16,471 nucleotides of DNA, from NCBI GenBank assembly GCA_021160705.1, contig JAGHBZ010000194.1, positions 1 through 16,471 of the forward strand. Direction: 5' to 3'. The notes under the pieces are model-generated. The model was not told the DNA's origin and searched no databases. It saw only the letters and a program-made list of their open reading frames with translations. A program made the translations under genes and the position numbers. Each line of letters begins with the position of its first letter. Within the stretch, counting starts at the first letter, position 1. Shown here one piece after another: positions 7,079 through 13,549 of the stretch. Source of the stretch: Candidatus Sumerlaeota bacterium (GTDB lineage: Bacteria; Sumerlaeota; Sumerlaeia; MWCT01; JAGHBZ01).

Positions 7079-9568
7079 TTAGACTACGATGTTGAGTAAT
7101 TTTTTAGGGACGTAGATGATTTTGCGGATGGGCTTGTTCTGGATAAACTTTTTGACTTTTTCATCATTAAGTGCAGTTTGTTTTATTTCGTCTTCAGGCA
7201 AATCCGCGTCAACGGTGATTCTTGAGCGCACTTTTCCGTTCACCTGCACCACGATTAGCATCTCTTCCACCTGTAGTGCAGACTCGTCGTACTCGGGCCA
7301 GGACTCCAGCAGAATAGGCGTGGAGTAGCCAATCTGATGCCAGAGTTCTTCAGCGATATGTGGAGCAAATGGCGAAATCATAAGTAGCAACGTCCTCACT
7401 GCCTCAAAAATCAATCGCTGAGAGTGCTTGTCGTCCCGGACAGTATACGTGGAGAGTCCGTTCAGCATTTCCATACTTGCGGCGATAGCGGTGTTGAAAT
7501 GAAATCGTTCTTCCATATCAGAGGTTACACGTTTAATGGTGTGATGGATGAGGCGGAACAGGCGTTTATCCTCAGGGTGCGAAGTGGGGGCGCATTCCTC
7601 CACCTCACGGAGCTCAAACCCTTTCTGTATTGCGGGTAGATTATTCCGCACAAATCGCCACACCCGATTTAGAAACCTGTAACAACCCTCAACTCCCTGG
7701 TCGCTCCATTCAAGTTCTTTCTCCGCGGGCGAGGCAAAAAGGATGAATAGCCGTGCGGTATCTGCACCATATTTATCAATGATGTCGTTTGGTTCAACCA
7801 CATTGCCGAAGGATTTGGACATCTTTTTTCCATCTTTGGTGACCATTCCCTGAGCAAGCAGACGAGTGAATGGCTCATCAAACTTGAGGAGTCCGATGTC
7901 GCGCATTGCCTTCACAAAAAAGCGCGAATACAGCAGATGCAGAATAGCGTGTTCCACACCACCAACGTAACGGTCAACTGGCATCCAGTAGTGAACATCA
8001 TCCGGAGAGAATATAGCATCCTCGTTTCGGGAATCGCAATAACGCAGATAATACCAGGACGAGTCAAAGAAAGTGTCCATAGTATCGGTCTCGCGTCGGG
8101 CCCTGCCGCCGCAGTTCGGGCAGGCGGTGTTAATAAATTCCTGCGCGGTCTCTATTGGATTCCCTGTGCCGCCAAACCTGACATTTTCAGGAAGCAGAAC
8201 CGGGAGCTCAGTCTCCGGCACCGGCTGAATTCCACACTCCTCGCAATAAACCATCGGGATAGGTGTGCCCCAGTATCGTTGTCGGCTAATGAGCCAGTCG
8301 CGGAGTTTGTATTGCACAGTGGGTTTACCCCAGCCCTGCTCCACAAGGTAGTCAGTGATAGCTTTCTGCGCGAGTTCAGAGTCCATCCCGGAAAACTGTG
8401 CTGAGTTCACCATCACCCCTGGCTCCACATACGCCTCAGTCATCGTATCTGGGGAGAGTTGCTCGCCGGGTGGCTGGATGACGACTTTTATCGGGATGTT
8501 ATATTTGCGAGCGAACTCAAAATCACGCTGGTCGTGTGCAGGCACCGCCATAATGCACCCTGTACCATATTCCATAAGCACAAAGTTCGCAACGTAAATA
8601 GGAATCTCCTCGCCATTAAGCGGGTTTATGGCATACCGTCCTGTAAACATACCTTCTTTCTCTCTATCCTCAGCGGTACGATAAAATTTATCCTGAATCA
8701 CCACTTTAGCAGCGAACTCTTTTACTGGTGTTTCATACTCAGAACCTTTGACCAGTTCCATCACCATAGGATGTTCCGGCGCAAAGACCATAAAAGTAAC
8801 CCCATAAAGTGTGTCGGGGCGTGTGGTAAAAATTGGCAACAATTCATCAGAGTCCTTAATCCGAAAATTTACCAGCGTTCCCTGGCTTCTACCAATCCAG
8901 TTACGTTGCATTGTTTTGATATGTTCTGGCCATTCAGGTAGTGAATCCAGTTCATTAATGAGTTCTTCAGCATACGCGGTAATTTTTAAGAACCATTGCT
9001 CAAGGCTCTTCAGTTCAACAGGAGATTCACAGCGCCAGCATTTGCCACTGATGACCTGTTCATTTGCCAGAACCGTCTGGCAGGACGGACACCAGTTAAT
9101 TGGTGCTTTTTTGCGATACGCCAGTCCTCGTTCGTAAAATTTTAAAAATAACCACTGATTCCAGCGATAATACTTCGGCTCACAGGTGATAACCTCGCGT
9201 TCCCAGTCATAGGAGAGTCCGAGTGCGTTCTGCTGGTGTTTCATCTGCTCTATACAACGTTTAGTCCACTCTCCGGGGTGAACGCCGTGTTTTATGGCGG
9301 CGTTCTCCGCTGGTAACCCAAAAGCATCAAAACCCATTGGATGTAGCACATTGTAGCCCCGCATTCGCATATATCGCGCAATAGCATCTCCAATGCAGTA
9401 GACCCTGACGTGTCCCATATGGAGTTTGCCACTGGGATACGGGAACTGCTCCAGCACATAGTATTTTGGTTTTTCTCTTTGCTCAGGGGTGCTAAACAGA
9501 TTTTGTTCCTGCCAGTATCTCTGCCATTTTTGCTCAATGTCTTTAAATGGATACCGCTCCTCAGCCAT
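7079..9568 (-). CDS. leuS: Leucyl-tRNA synthetase
   Basis: The 829-residue class Ia synthetase attaches leucine to tRNA-Leu in the cytosol. All landmarks are present. The HIGH-type motif HMGH is at 50-53 within YPSGKLHMGHVRVYCIGD. The KMSKS loop is at 582-586 and FFDSSWYYLRYCD lies in the core. The CP1 editing domain has TTRPDTLYG at 248-256 and VPAHDQRD, whose Asp346 matches the universally conserved editing Asp. Two zinc-ribbon clusters are visible: C160/C163 with C177/C180, and C442/C445 with C483/C486. The C-terminus (EEMLIVVQVNGKVRSRITVDADLPEDEIKQ) is the usual tRNA-binding domain. Length and order match bacterial LeuRS. The start is supported by GAGGAAT just before the ATG. The DinB-like gene follows in the same direction. 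An unusually long upstream region suggests regulation in the leader. Confidence 0.99.
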   Translation of the reverse strand: MAEERYPFKDIEQKWQRYWQEQNLFSTPEQREKPKYYVLEQFPYPSGKLHMGHVRVYCIGDAIARYMRMRGYNVLHPMGFDAFGLPAENAAIKHGVHPGEWTKRCIEQMKHQQNALGLSYDWEREVITCEPKYYRWNQWLFLKFYERGLAYRKKAPINWCPSCQTVLANEQVISGKCWRCESPVELKSLEQWFLKITAYAEELINELDSLPEWPEHIKTMQRNWIGRSQGTLVNFRIKDSDELLPIFTTRPDTLYGVTFMVFAPEHPMVMELVKGSEYETPVKEFAAKVVIQDKFYRTAEDREKEGMFTGRYAINPLNGEEIPIYVANFVLMEYGTGCIMAVPAHDQRDFEFARKYNIPIKVVIQPPGEQLSPDTMTEAYVEPGVMVNSAQFSGMDSELAQKAITDYLVEQGWGKPTVQYKLRDWLISRQRYWGTPIPMVYCEECGIQPVPETELPVLLPENVRFGGTGNPIETAQEFINTACPNCGGRARRETDTMDTFFDSSWYYLRYCDSRNEDAIFSPDDVHYWMPVDRYVGGVEHAILHLLYSRFFVKAMRDIGLLKFDEPFTRLLAQGMVTKDGKKMSKSFGNVVEPNDIIDKYGADTARLFILFASPAEKELEWSDQGVEGCYRFLNRVWRFVRNNLPAIQKGFELREVEECAPTSHPEDKRLFRLIHHTIKRVTSDMEERFHFNTAIAASMEMLNGLSTYTVRDDKHSQRLIFEAVRTLLLMISPFAPHIAEELWHQIGYSTPILLESWPEYDESALQVEEMLIVVQVNGKVRSRITVDADLPEDEIKQTALNDEKVKKFIQNKPIRKIIYVPKKLLNIVV

Positions 9569-9615
9569 TATTCCTCACCTTGGTTGTGAATGAATTATGT
9601 CTTTTCATTAACCCC

Positions 9616-9747
9616 TCAATTCACCGAAGGGCGGGAGCACAATACGAATACGATTTCGTTCTCCCAGTGTCCTTGCTTTGCGTTCCATTTCTTAAGCTCT
9701 CGCACCTTGGCTTCACTCAATCTACGAACATATCTCCTCCTGCTCAT
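9616..9747 (-). CDS. Possible small ORF in the leuS leader (43 codons), hypothetical
   Basis: On the minus strand an ATG at 9747 opens a 43-codon frame ending in TGA at 9616, 47 bases before leuS. It begins MSRRRYVRRLSEAKVRELKK and is strongly basic, with a plausible helix, then WNAKQGHWENEIVFVLCSRP. A purine-rich GGAG lies about 8 bases before the start. The frame lies downstream of both candidate leuS promoters, so it would be translated from the leuS transcript. It is not rich in leucine codons, so it is not an obvious attenuation leader peptide. I recognise no family; a chance ORF remains possible. Part of it also forms a hairpin (GGGAG at 9633-9637 with CTCCC at 9661-9665 on the plus strand). 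Confidence 0.3.
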   Translation of the reverse strand: MSRRRYVRRLSEAKVRELKKWNAKQGHWENEIVFVLCSRPSVN

Positions 9748-9756
9748 CTCTTCTCC

Positions 9757-9802
9757 ACCACCTACTTTTTTGAGAAACTACCCTAACTCAAACCACCTAC
9801 TT
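9757..9802 (-). repeat. Direct repeats flanking a hairpin in the leuS leader
   Basis: The 11-base sequence ACCACCTACTT occurs at 9757-9767 and 9792-9802 on the plus strand. Between them TTTGAG (9769-9774) pairs with CTCAAA (9787-9792). In the leuS transcript the nearer copy (AAGTAGGTGGT) lies against the ribosome site of the 43-codon ORF. This could be a regulatory target or a remnant of a small duplication. Confidence 0.4.
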
Positions 9803-9810
9803 ATGTGAAC

Positions 9811-9816
9811 ATTATA
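9811..9816 (-). promoter_or_regulatory. Candidate second leuS promoter (perfect -10 only)
   Basis: The minus strand carries a perfect TATAAT here, about 240 bases before leuS and 64 before the small ORF. The region one helical spacing upstream (TGAAGA / GAAGAT) is a poor -35, so this is a -10-dependent guess. Confidence 0.3.
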
Positions 9817-9872
9817 CAGTGTTGGGTGGACTAATCTTCACGCCTCTTTTTTTTCACCTTGTTGAAGGGTGT

Positions 9873-9900
9873 TAATGAAAAGTGAGACACACTTTCATTA
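9873..9900. other. Stable hairpin in the leuS leader
   Basis: On the plus strand TAATGAAAAGTG (9873-9884) pairs with CACTTTCATTA (9890-9900) with one bulged A and a 5-base loop. It is not followed by a T run on either strand, so it is not a standard terminator. If transcription starts near 9964 it lies inside the leuS 5' leader. A smaller hairpin, CACCTT/AGGGTG, sits beside it at 9855-9871. Confidence 0.55.
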
Positions 9901-9970
9901 CGCCATCACCGATGCCCTTTCCACCCGATGGAATTCGCTTATTACTGAGAGTTAAATTTAAAACACCTGA

Positions 9971-9999
9971 ATTGTAAAGGAGGAAACGAGCGCTTTCAA
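9971..9999 (-). promoter_or_regulatory. Good sigma70-like promoter directed toward leuS
   Basis: On the minus strand TTGAAA (9999-9994) and TACAAT (9976-9971) are separated by 17 bases, each one or two changes from consensus. Transcription would begin near 9964, giving leuS a leader of about 395 bases. It lies just downstream, in the reading direction, of the palindromic repeat at 10047-10139. Confidence 0.6.
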
Positions 10000-10046
10000 T
10001 TATTATCTGCACCTTACCTAATGATTAGGGGTTCATTTTTGATATA

Positions 10047-10139
10047 GTTACGGAGGAACGACCTGGATGTAGCCTGGTGCTGACGCACCGGGTTAATGGC
10101 AACAAGTAAACACATCCGAACTCCGTAAGTGCGACCTGT
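10047..10139 (-). repeat. Dispersed palindromic repeat, composite copy 1
   Basis: Reading the minus strand, the element starts ACAGGTCGC at 10139-10131 and continues to a second related unit starting CAGGTCG near 10065. It folds almost end to end. TTACGGAG (10048-10055) pairs with CTCCGTAA (10121-10128), GGATGT (10065-10070) with ACATCC (10112-10117), and CCTGGTGC (10073-10080) with GCACCGGG (10085-10092), closed by a TGAC loop. Its start and the block TTTACTTGTTGCCATTA match the element at 16427 to the window end: 16 of the first 19 bases and 16 of 20 in the distal block. This shape suggests a REP/MITE-like non-autonomous element. No transposase is in the window. Confidence 0.75.
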
Positions 10140-10149
10140 AAGAAGAAAA

Positions 10150-10321
10150 TTCCACTCATCCCAAAATAGAAAACGTGATTAGTGGAAATGCGGTAACTAC
10201 TTTGCTCTGCATTTCTATGGGTAAATTATTCTTCGCTCATTTATGCTGAACGTATAAATATACTGCCTCAGGAGGTAGTGAAGTTTTAGGTATTTATAAA
10301 GGTTTGCCGCTGAGGCTTTTT
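10150..10321 (+). ncRNA. Candidate structured RNA with alternative stems and a terminal T run
   Basis: There is no ORF here. Several stems overlap and exclude each other: TTCCACT (10150-10156) with AGTGGAA (10181-10187); GAAATGC (10185-10191) with GCATTTC (10209-10215); and CCCA..TAGAAA (10160-10172) with TTTCTATGGG (10212-10221). A second module nests ACTGCC (10262-10267)/GGTAGT (10274-10279) inside TATAAATA (10253-10260)/TATTTATA (10291-10298). GCCTCA (10265-10270) could instead pair with TGAGGC (10311-10316), which is followed directly by TTTTT, giving a terminator-like end. No known RNA family is recognised (not tRNA, tmRNA, RNase P, 6S or SRP by their hallmark motifs), and I see no good plus-strand promoter. 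It may be a small RNA, or further repeat-derived palindromes. Confidence 0.3.
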
Positions 10322-10404
10322 GAAAATCCGTATCCGTGACACTACCTTGCTGTAGTTGCGTTTTTCATTATAGTCTTATCTTTTGCTCCTGGAGGAGAAG
10401 TGGT

Positions 10405-11139
10405 TTATAGTTGTGGTGGCGTTTTGGGTGGGACATCGCGAAGTGCTCTGACAAAACATTGCGTAATAATCTGTGGACGGGTAATAGCAGTGCCAACGAC
10501 TACTGCCCAGGCACCCCGCCGAAGTGCCTCAGCGGCTTGCTCAGGAGTAGATATTCGCCCTTCGGCGAGTACAGGTATAGATAAAGTTTGGGCTAAATGT
10601 TCAACCAGCTCCAGCGCAGGCTTATCGTTCGTTTGTTTTGAATATTCGGTATACCCGGCGAGAGTTGTTGCCACCAAATCAAATCCGAGTTTTTCAGCGT
10701 TCAAACCCTCCTCAAGGGTGGATATATCTGCCATCACAAGGATGTCCTTATTTTTATGCAGTGCTTCAAGAACATCGCTCAACCTCTCGCCGTGAGGTCG
10801 TGGACGTTGCGTTGCATCAATGGCAACAATATCAGCACCAGCCTCTGCTACCCAGAGTGCTTCTTCAATAGTGGGTGTAATATAAACAGGTGAGTCGGGA
10901 TACCACTTTTTAAATATGCCGATGACCGGGATACTGACCATCTGTTTGATTGCCCGAATATCGTCAGGCGAATTAGCACGAATCCCCACAGCGCCACCGA
11001 GTTCGGCTGCTTTAGCCATCCGTGCCATAATCTCAGAGCCGAATAAAGGTTCCTCTGGACGCGCCTGACACGAGACAATCAATCCGTGATAAATACGCTG
11101 AAGGATATGGGTTTGTTTAGGTGTAAGAGAGTGGGTCAT
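10405..11139 (-). CDS. nanE: N-acetylmannosamine-6-phosphate 2-epimerase
   Basis: The 244-residue TIM-barrel protein would convert N-acetylmannosamine-6-phosphate to N-acetylglucosamine-6-phosphate in sialic acid or ManNAc use. Family signatures appear in order: GLIVSCQA near the N-terminus; IMARMAKAAELGGAVGIRAN with Arg54; PVIGIFKKWY with the catalytic-type Lys77; VYITPT; AGADIVAIDATQRPRP; VMADISTLEEG; DLVATTLAGYT; and PVLAEGRIST with the conserved Glu, then a phosphate-binding glycine segment (GAWAVVVGTAITRP). The length is normal. The start overlaps the stop of the upstream gene by 4 bases (ATGA), indicating translational coupling with the unknown protein. No nanA, nanK, transporter or sialidase gene is present, so it may serve amino-sugar salvage more generally. 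Confidence 0.95.
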   Translation of the reverse strand: MTHSLTPKQTHILQRIYHGLIVSCQARPEEPLFGSEIMARMAKAAELGGAVGIRANSPDDIRAIKQMVSIPVIGIFKKWYPDSPVYITPTIEEALWVAEAGADIVAIDATQRPRPHGERLSDVLEALHKNKDILVMADISTLEEGLNAEKLGFDLVATTLAGYTEYSKQTNDKPALELVEHLAQTLSIPVLAEGRISTPEQAAEALRRGAWAVVVGTAITRPQIITQCFVRALRDVPPKTPPQL

Positions 11140-11663
11140 ATTGATTTTTGTGTCGGAACGCTAAAAATAGTAGTCCCGAAGATAAATCGTACTTTATCGG
11201 GGACGCATTCAGCCAGTTTAAGTCCTTGCCCGGATACGTAAAAGAGTCCTTTTATTTTTTCGCGATTCATAGCACAGAGTACCCCATACGTTCCCGGGGG
11301 TACTGCTTCATCAATTTGCTCAACTGATTGAATATAATGCCCGACCTCACAGACGATAGTACCGGAGCGATGTTTCAGTTCAGCTTTTTTACCGCCACGC
11401 TTCTGGACGTTCTCTACAGAGGTCTGCACAGCCTTAATCAAGGTCTCAATGTCCGAGTCCGAGGTCAAAAACCCGAGTGTATAATTGAGATTCTGTCCCA
11501 CGCTTGACGCCATCAACTCTGTGGGTACTTTTCGTTCCCGGAGCGCTTTGACAATCTTGGATAGATTGTATCGCTCACCGGCTTTGATTATGCACCAGAC
11601 AAGGGCTTTTATATGCAGGAGAAATTTCTCTATTCTCCTGAGTTCTTCTTTGTTCTCTTCCAT
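11136..11663 (-). CDS. Conserved-looking protein of unknown function, translationally coupled to nanE
   Basis: The frame could open at a TTG (11687), but the ATG at 11663 is preferred because GAGAGG lies directly before it; this gives 175 residues. The first half is helical and charged (MEENKEELRRIEKFLLHIKA, then a segment around LSKIVKALRERKVP and SDIETLIKAVQTSVENVQKR). The second half is beta-rich with many hydrophobic and glycine residues (GTIVCEVGHYI, PPGTYGVLCAMN, GLFYVSGQG, VRFIFGTTIF). Two or three cysteines have no metal-site spacing. There is no signal peptide; the one hydrophobic stretch in the helical half (ALVWCII) is too short for a sure membrane helix. I do not recognise a family. 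The 4-base overlap with nanE implies that both proteins are made together and may share a pathway. Confidence 0.8.
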   Translation of the reverse strand: MEENKEELRRIEKFLLHIKALVWCIIKAGERYNLSKIVKALRERKVPTELMASSVGQNLNYTLGFLTSDSDIETLIKAVQTSVENVQKRGGKKAELKHRSGTIVCEVGHYIQSVEQIDEAVPPGTYGVLCAMNREKIKGLFYVSGQGLKLAECVPDKVRFIFGTTIFSVPTQKSI

Positions 11664-11879
11664 ATTCCTCTCATTTTCAAAAGTCAATAATCAGAGGTTA
11701 GCAGGTTTGATGATAATGTTTCAAGAGTTTAATAAATTTGTAATATATATCAGAAAAATTTGAACGTTACAACCAGGAGTTTTAGATTTCAATTGAATAG
11801 GCAAAGAAAATTATAGTGGCAGAACGGGTGGATGGGTAAGTCCGGTTGCAGAATTGCTCTCCAGATGCCAAAACGGTTA

Positions 11880-11908
11880 TTGACAGTGTGATGTTGAATT
11901 TAGATATT
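11880..11908 (+). promoter_or_regulatory. Candidate promoter of the acetyltransferase gene
   Basis: A perfect TTGACA (11880-11885) is followed after 17 bases by GATATT (11903-11908), a 4-of-6 match to the -10 box. The start codon at 11958 is about 43 bases past the expected transcription start. The rest of the divergent gap 11664-11957 shows nothing else I can support. Confidence 0.5.
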
Positions 11909-11957
11909 TACTAATATTGTTTGTTGCGAATAATTTATTCCAACTTTGGAGGCGAAT

Positions 11958-13079
11958 ATGAGTGAGGAGAAAGACATAGAAGAAGGAGCTATGCCGACAT
12001 CTGAAATGATAAAGAAAAAGAAACGAGTAGCCTCAATAGACGCATCTCGTGGATTTACAGTGCTGGCAATGATTTTTGTAATTCAGGTAGCGCAGTATAA
12101 AGACCTACCACTGACAGGTTCCTGGTTTGGTAGTGCACCAGTCTCGCAATTTAAACACGCAGCCGCAGTGGAAGGAGCCGGGGGGATAGGGTGTACGTTC
12201 ACTGACCTTGTGGCACCATTTTTTGTGTTCATTGTTGGAATGTGCATCCCGCTGAGTAGACGACGCCGCGGCAAAGAATGGTGGAATCATGTCGGCACAC
12301 GAACGTTTTTGCTAATCGTTTTAGGAGTAATCTACATATCTTTAATTTTAAAGCTCTCGTACTGGTGGGGAATTCTGCAGGCGATTGGAGTGGCTTATTT
12401 TATGGGTGCAGTGTTTATGCTTTTTCCGTCGTTATGGCGCTGGCTCGCAGTGTTTGCGATTCTTGGTTTTCACGCATTTATGTCGCACCATTTTCACTGG
12501 TGGACAACACTCGGCGAGGAGGGTGCACCTTTTCTGACCATAGCCAATCTGGCTGGTGACCCGCTTAGACCTCTAACGGTTCACTGTACACCCTGGGCAT
12601 CAATCTCCTGGGGAGCAATAACAATTGTGGGTACCTTGCTGGGGGAGGCAATCTTGACCCGCTCGCATAAGAAAATCATCACTCAGTCGCTTATTATTGG
12701 AGCGGTATTTACCGGTATCGGGTATGCGGTTCATCGGTTCAACTGGCCACACTACGCAATGAATAAAGATACAGTCTCTGCCTCCTATTCACTGTTCACC
12801 TCAGGGGTATCTGCATTCACGTTTCTGATATTCTACATTATTATGGACGTCGCTGGATACAAAAAGTGGGCATGGATATTCATAGTTTTTGGAGCAAATG
12901 CACTTCTGGGCTACTTTATGCAGCCTGTTGTAAGGATATTTGTTTTTGCGCTTGGATTTAAAGAATATCTTTCAGGTCATAGTGGCTGGGTTGGAATGTA
13001 CTATGGGCTGATGTGGACAGCACTTCTCTGGGTAGTAGTCTACTGGTGCAACCGACGTAACATTTACTGGAAAATCTGA
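11958..13079 (+). CDS. HGSNAT-like (DUF5009-type) polytopic membrane acetyltransferase
   Basis: I chose the ATG at 11958 over the in-frame TTG at 11946, because GGAGG (11948-11952) is 5 bases before the ATG and overlaps the TTG. The 373-residue protein matches bacterial relatives of heparan-alpha-glucosaminide N-acetyltransferase. It has KRVASIDASRGFTVLAMIFV (R-x-x-S-I-D-x-x-R-G), then H67 and FTDLVAPFFVFIVGMCIPLSRR (D83), YWWGILQAIGVAYF, and the late N-x-D-T-x-SASYSLFTSG motif followed by VFGANALLGYF. About ten membrane helices are visible. Known members move an acetyl group across the membrane onto a terminal amino or hydroxyl sugar group. Here the target is unknown; periplasmic or surface glycan acetylation is an inference. 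A hydrophilic Lys/Glu N-terminus of about 22 residues would be cytosolic. It appears monocistronic. Confidence 0.87.
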   Translation: MSEEKDIEEGAMPTSEMIKKKKRVASIDASRGFTVLAMIFVIQVAQYKDLPLTGSWFGSAPVSQFKHAAAVEGAGGIGCTFTDLVAPFFVFIVGMCIPLSRRRRGKEWWNHVGTRTFLLIVLGVIYISLILKLSYWWGILQAIGVAYFMGAVFMLFPSLWRWLAVFAILGFHAFMSHHFHWWTTLGEEGAPFLTIANLAGDPLRPLTVHCTPWASISWGAITIVGTLLGEAILTRSHKKIITQSLIIGAVFTGIGYAVHRFNWPHYAMNKDTVSASYSLFTSGVSAFTFLIFYIIMDVAGYKKWAWIFIVFGANALLGYFMQPVVRIFVFALGFKEYLSGHSGWVGMYYGLMWTALLWVVVYWCNRRNIYWKI

Positions 13080-13549
13080 ACCAGCTCCTCATTATACCTG
13101 CTTTGTAATGGATATTTTAGAGAGGAGATATGCTTTTTATTATGTTAACAATTAGAGAGGATGTTACGTCTTGTGGCTACTTTTACGTCTCCTGAGGAGG
13201 GTAACTTTGGTATCTGTGCTTCCGCCAATTTAATCTTATCATCTCCACAAGAATCAGGTCTGGGTGTCTTCTGGCTGACTATTTCCTCTTTAATATACAT
13301 CTCCTTCGTACACATATAAAGTCAGTCCCTGAGCCGAGATAGTGAAATGTCTTCTCACCCTTCACCCTAAAGAGCTAATGGATTTCTTATGCCATTAATC
13401 TGCTAAAGTGGAGGATGTTGCTGAATTCAAATAATCTTTCATCAAGTCATTGGGGTTTTGCTGAAATCTGACTAATTGTGAAAAGTGTTGATAAAAATAA
13501 AGCGAAGATTGAAAATTTCTAAAGACTGTCTTGTTTTTTTGATAAGTAA
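13080..13549. other. Long intergenic region
   Basis: In these 470 bases I see no convincing gene. It holds a 21-codon frame with a ribosome-site-like AGAGGAG (ATG at 13130, TGA at 13193-13195); a duplicated TTACGTCT (13164-13171, 13183-13190); the small palindrome CTCCTGAGGAG; an AT-rich hairpin TAATGG/CCATTA (13376-13381, 13392-13397); and a weak promoter TTGATA-17-GAAAAT (13488-13516) pointing at the next gene. Confidence 0.4.

Noticed and set aside
7937..8404. Plus-strand 155-codon frame inside leuS (also 8459-8941)
   Set aside because: Both are antisense shadows of a fully conserved leuS coding region.
9841..9871. T8 run at 9847-9854 as a plus-strand terminator
   Set aside because: There is no stable GC-rich stem before it on the plus strand; the neighbouring hairpin lies after the run.
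9569..10404. A T-box riboswitch or tRNA/tmRNA/RNase P RNA in the leuS-nanE gap
   Set aside because: I looked for the T-box core, a TTCGA-type T-arm, and the conserved RNase P and tmRNA ends on both strands and found none.
11664..11687. TTG at 11687 as the start of the unknown gene before nanE
   Set aside because: An ATG eight codons later has GAGAGG directly before it and is the more likely start.
13130..13195. A 21-codon ORF with an AGAGGAG site before it
   Set aside because: Too short, spacing to the start is too tight, and nothing supports conservation.
13183..13230. A possible third, degenerate copy of the dispersed repeat (GTCTCCTGAGGAG, then GCCAAT at a similar distance)
   Set aside because: The shared spacing is suggestive, but the ACAGGTCGC start is missing and identity between the two short blocks is low; chance is likely.
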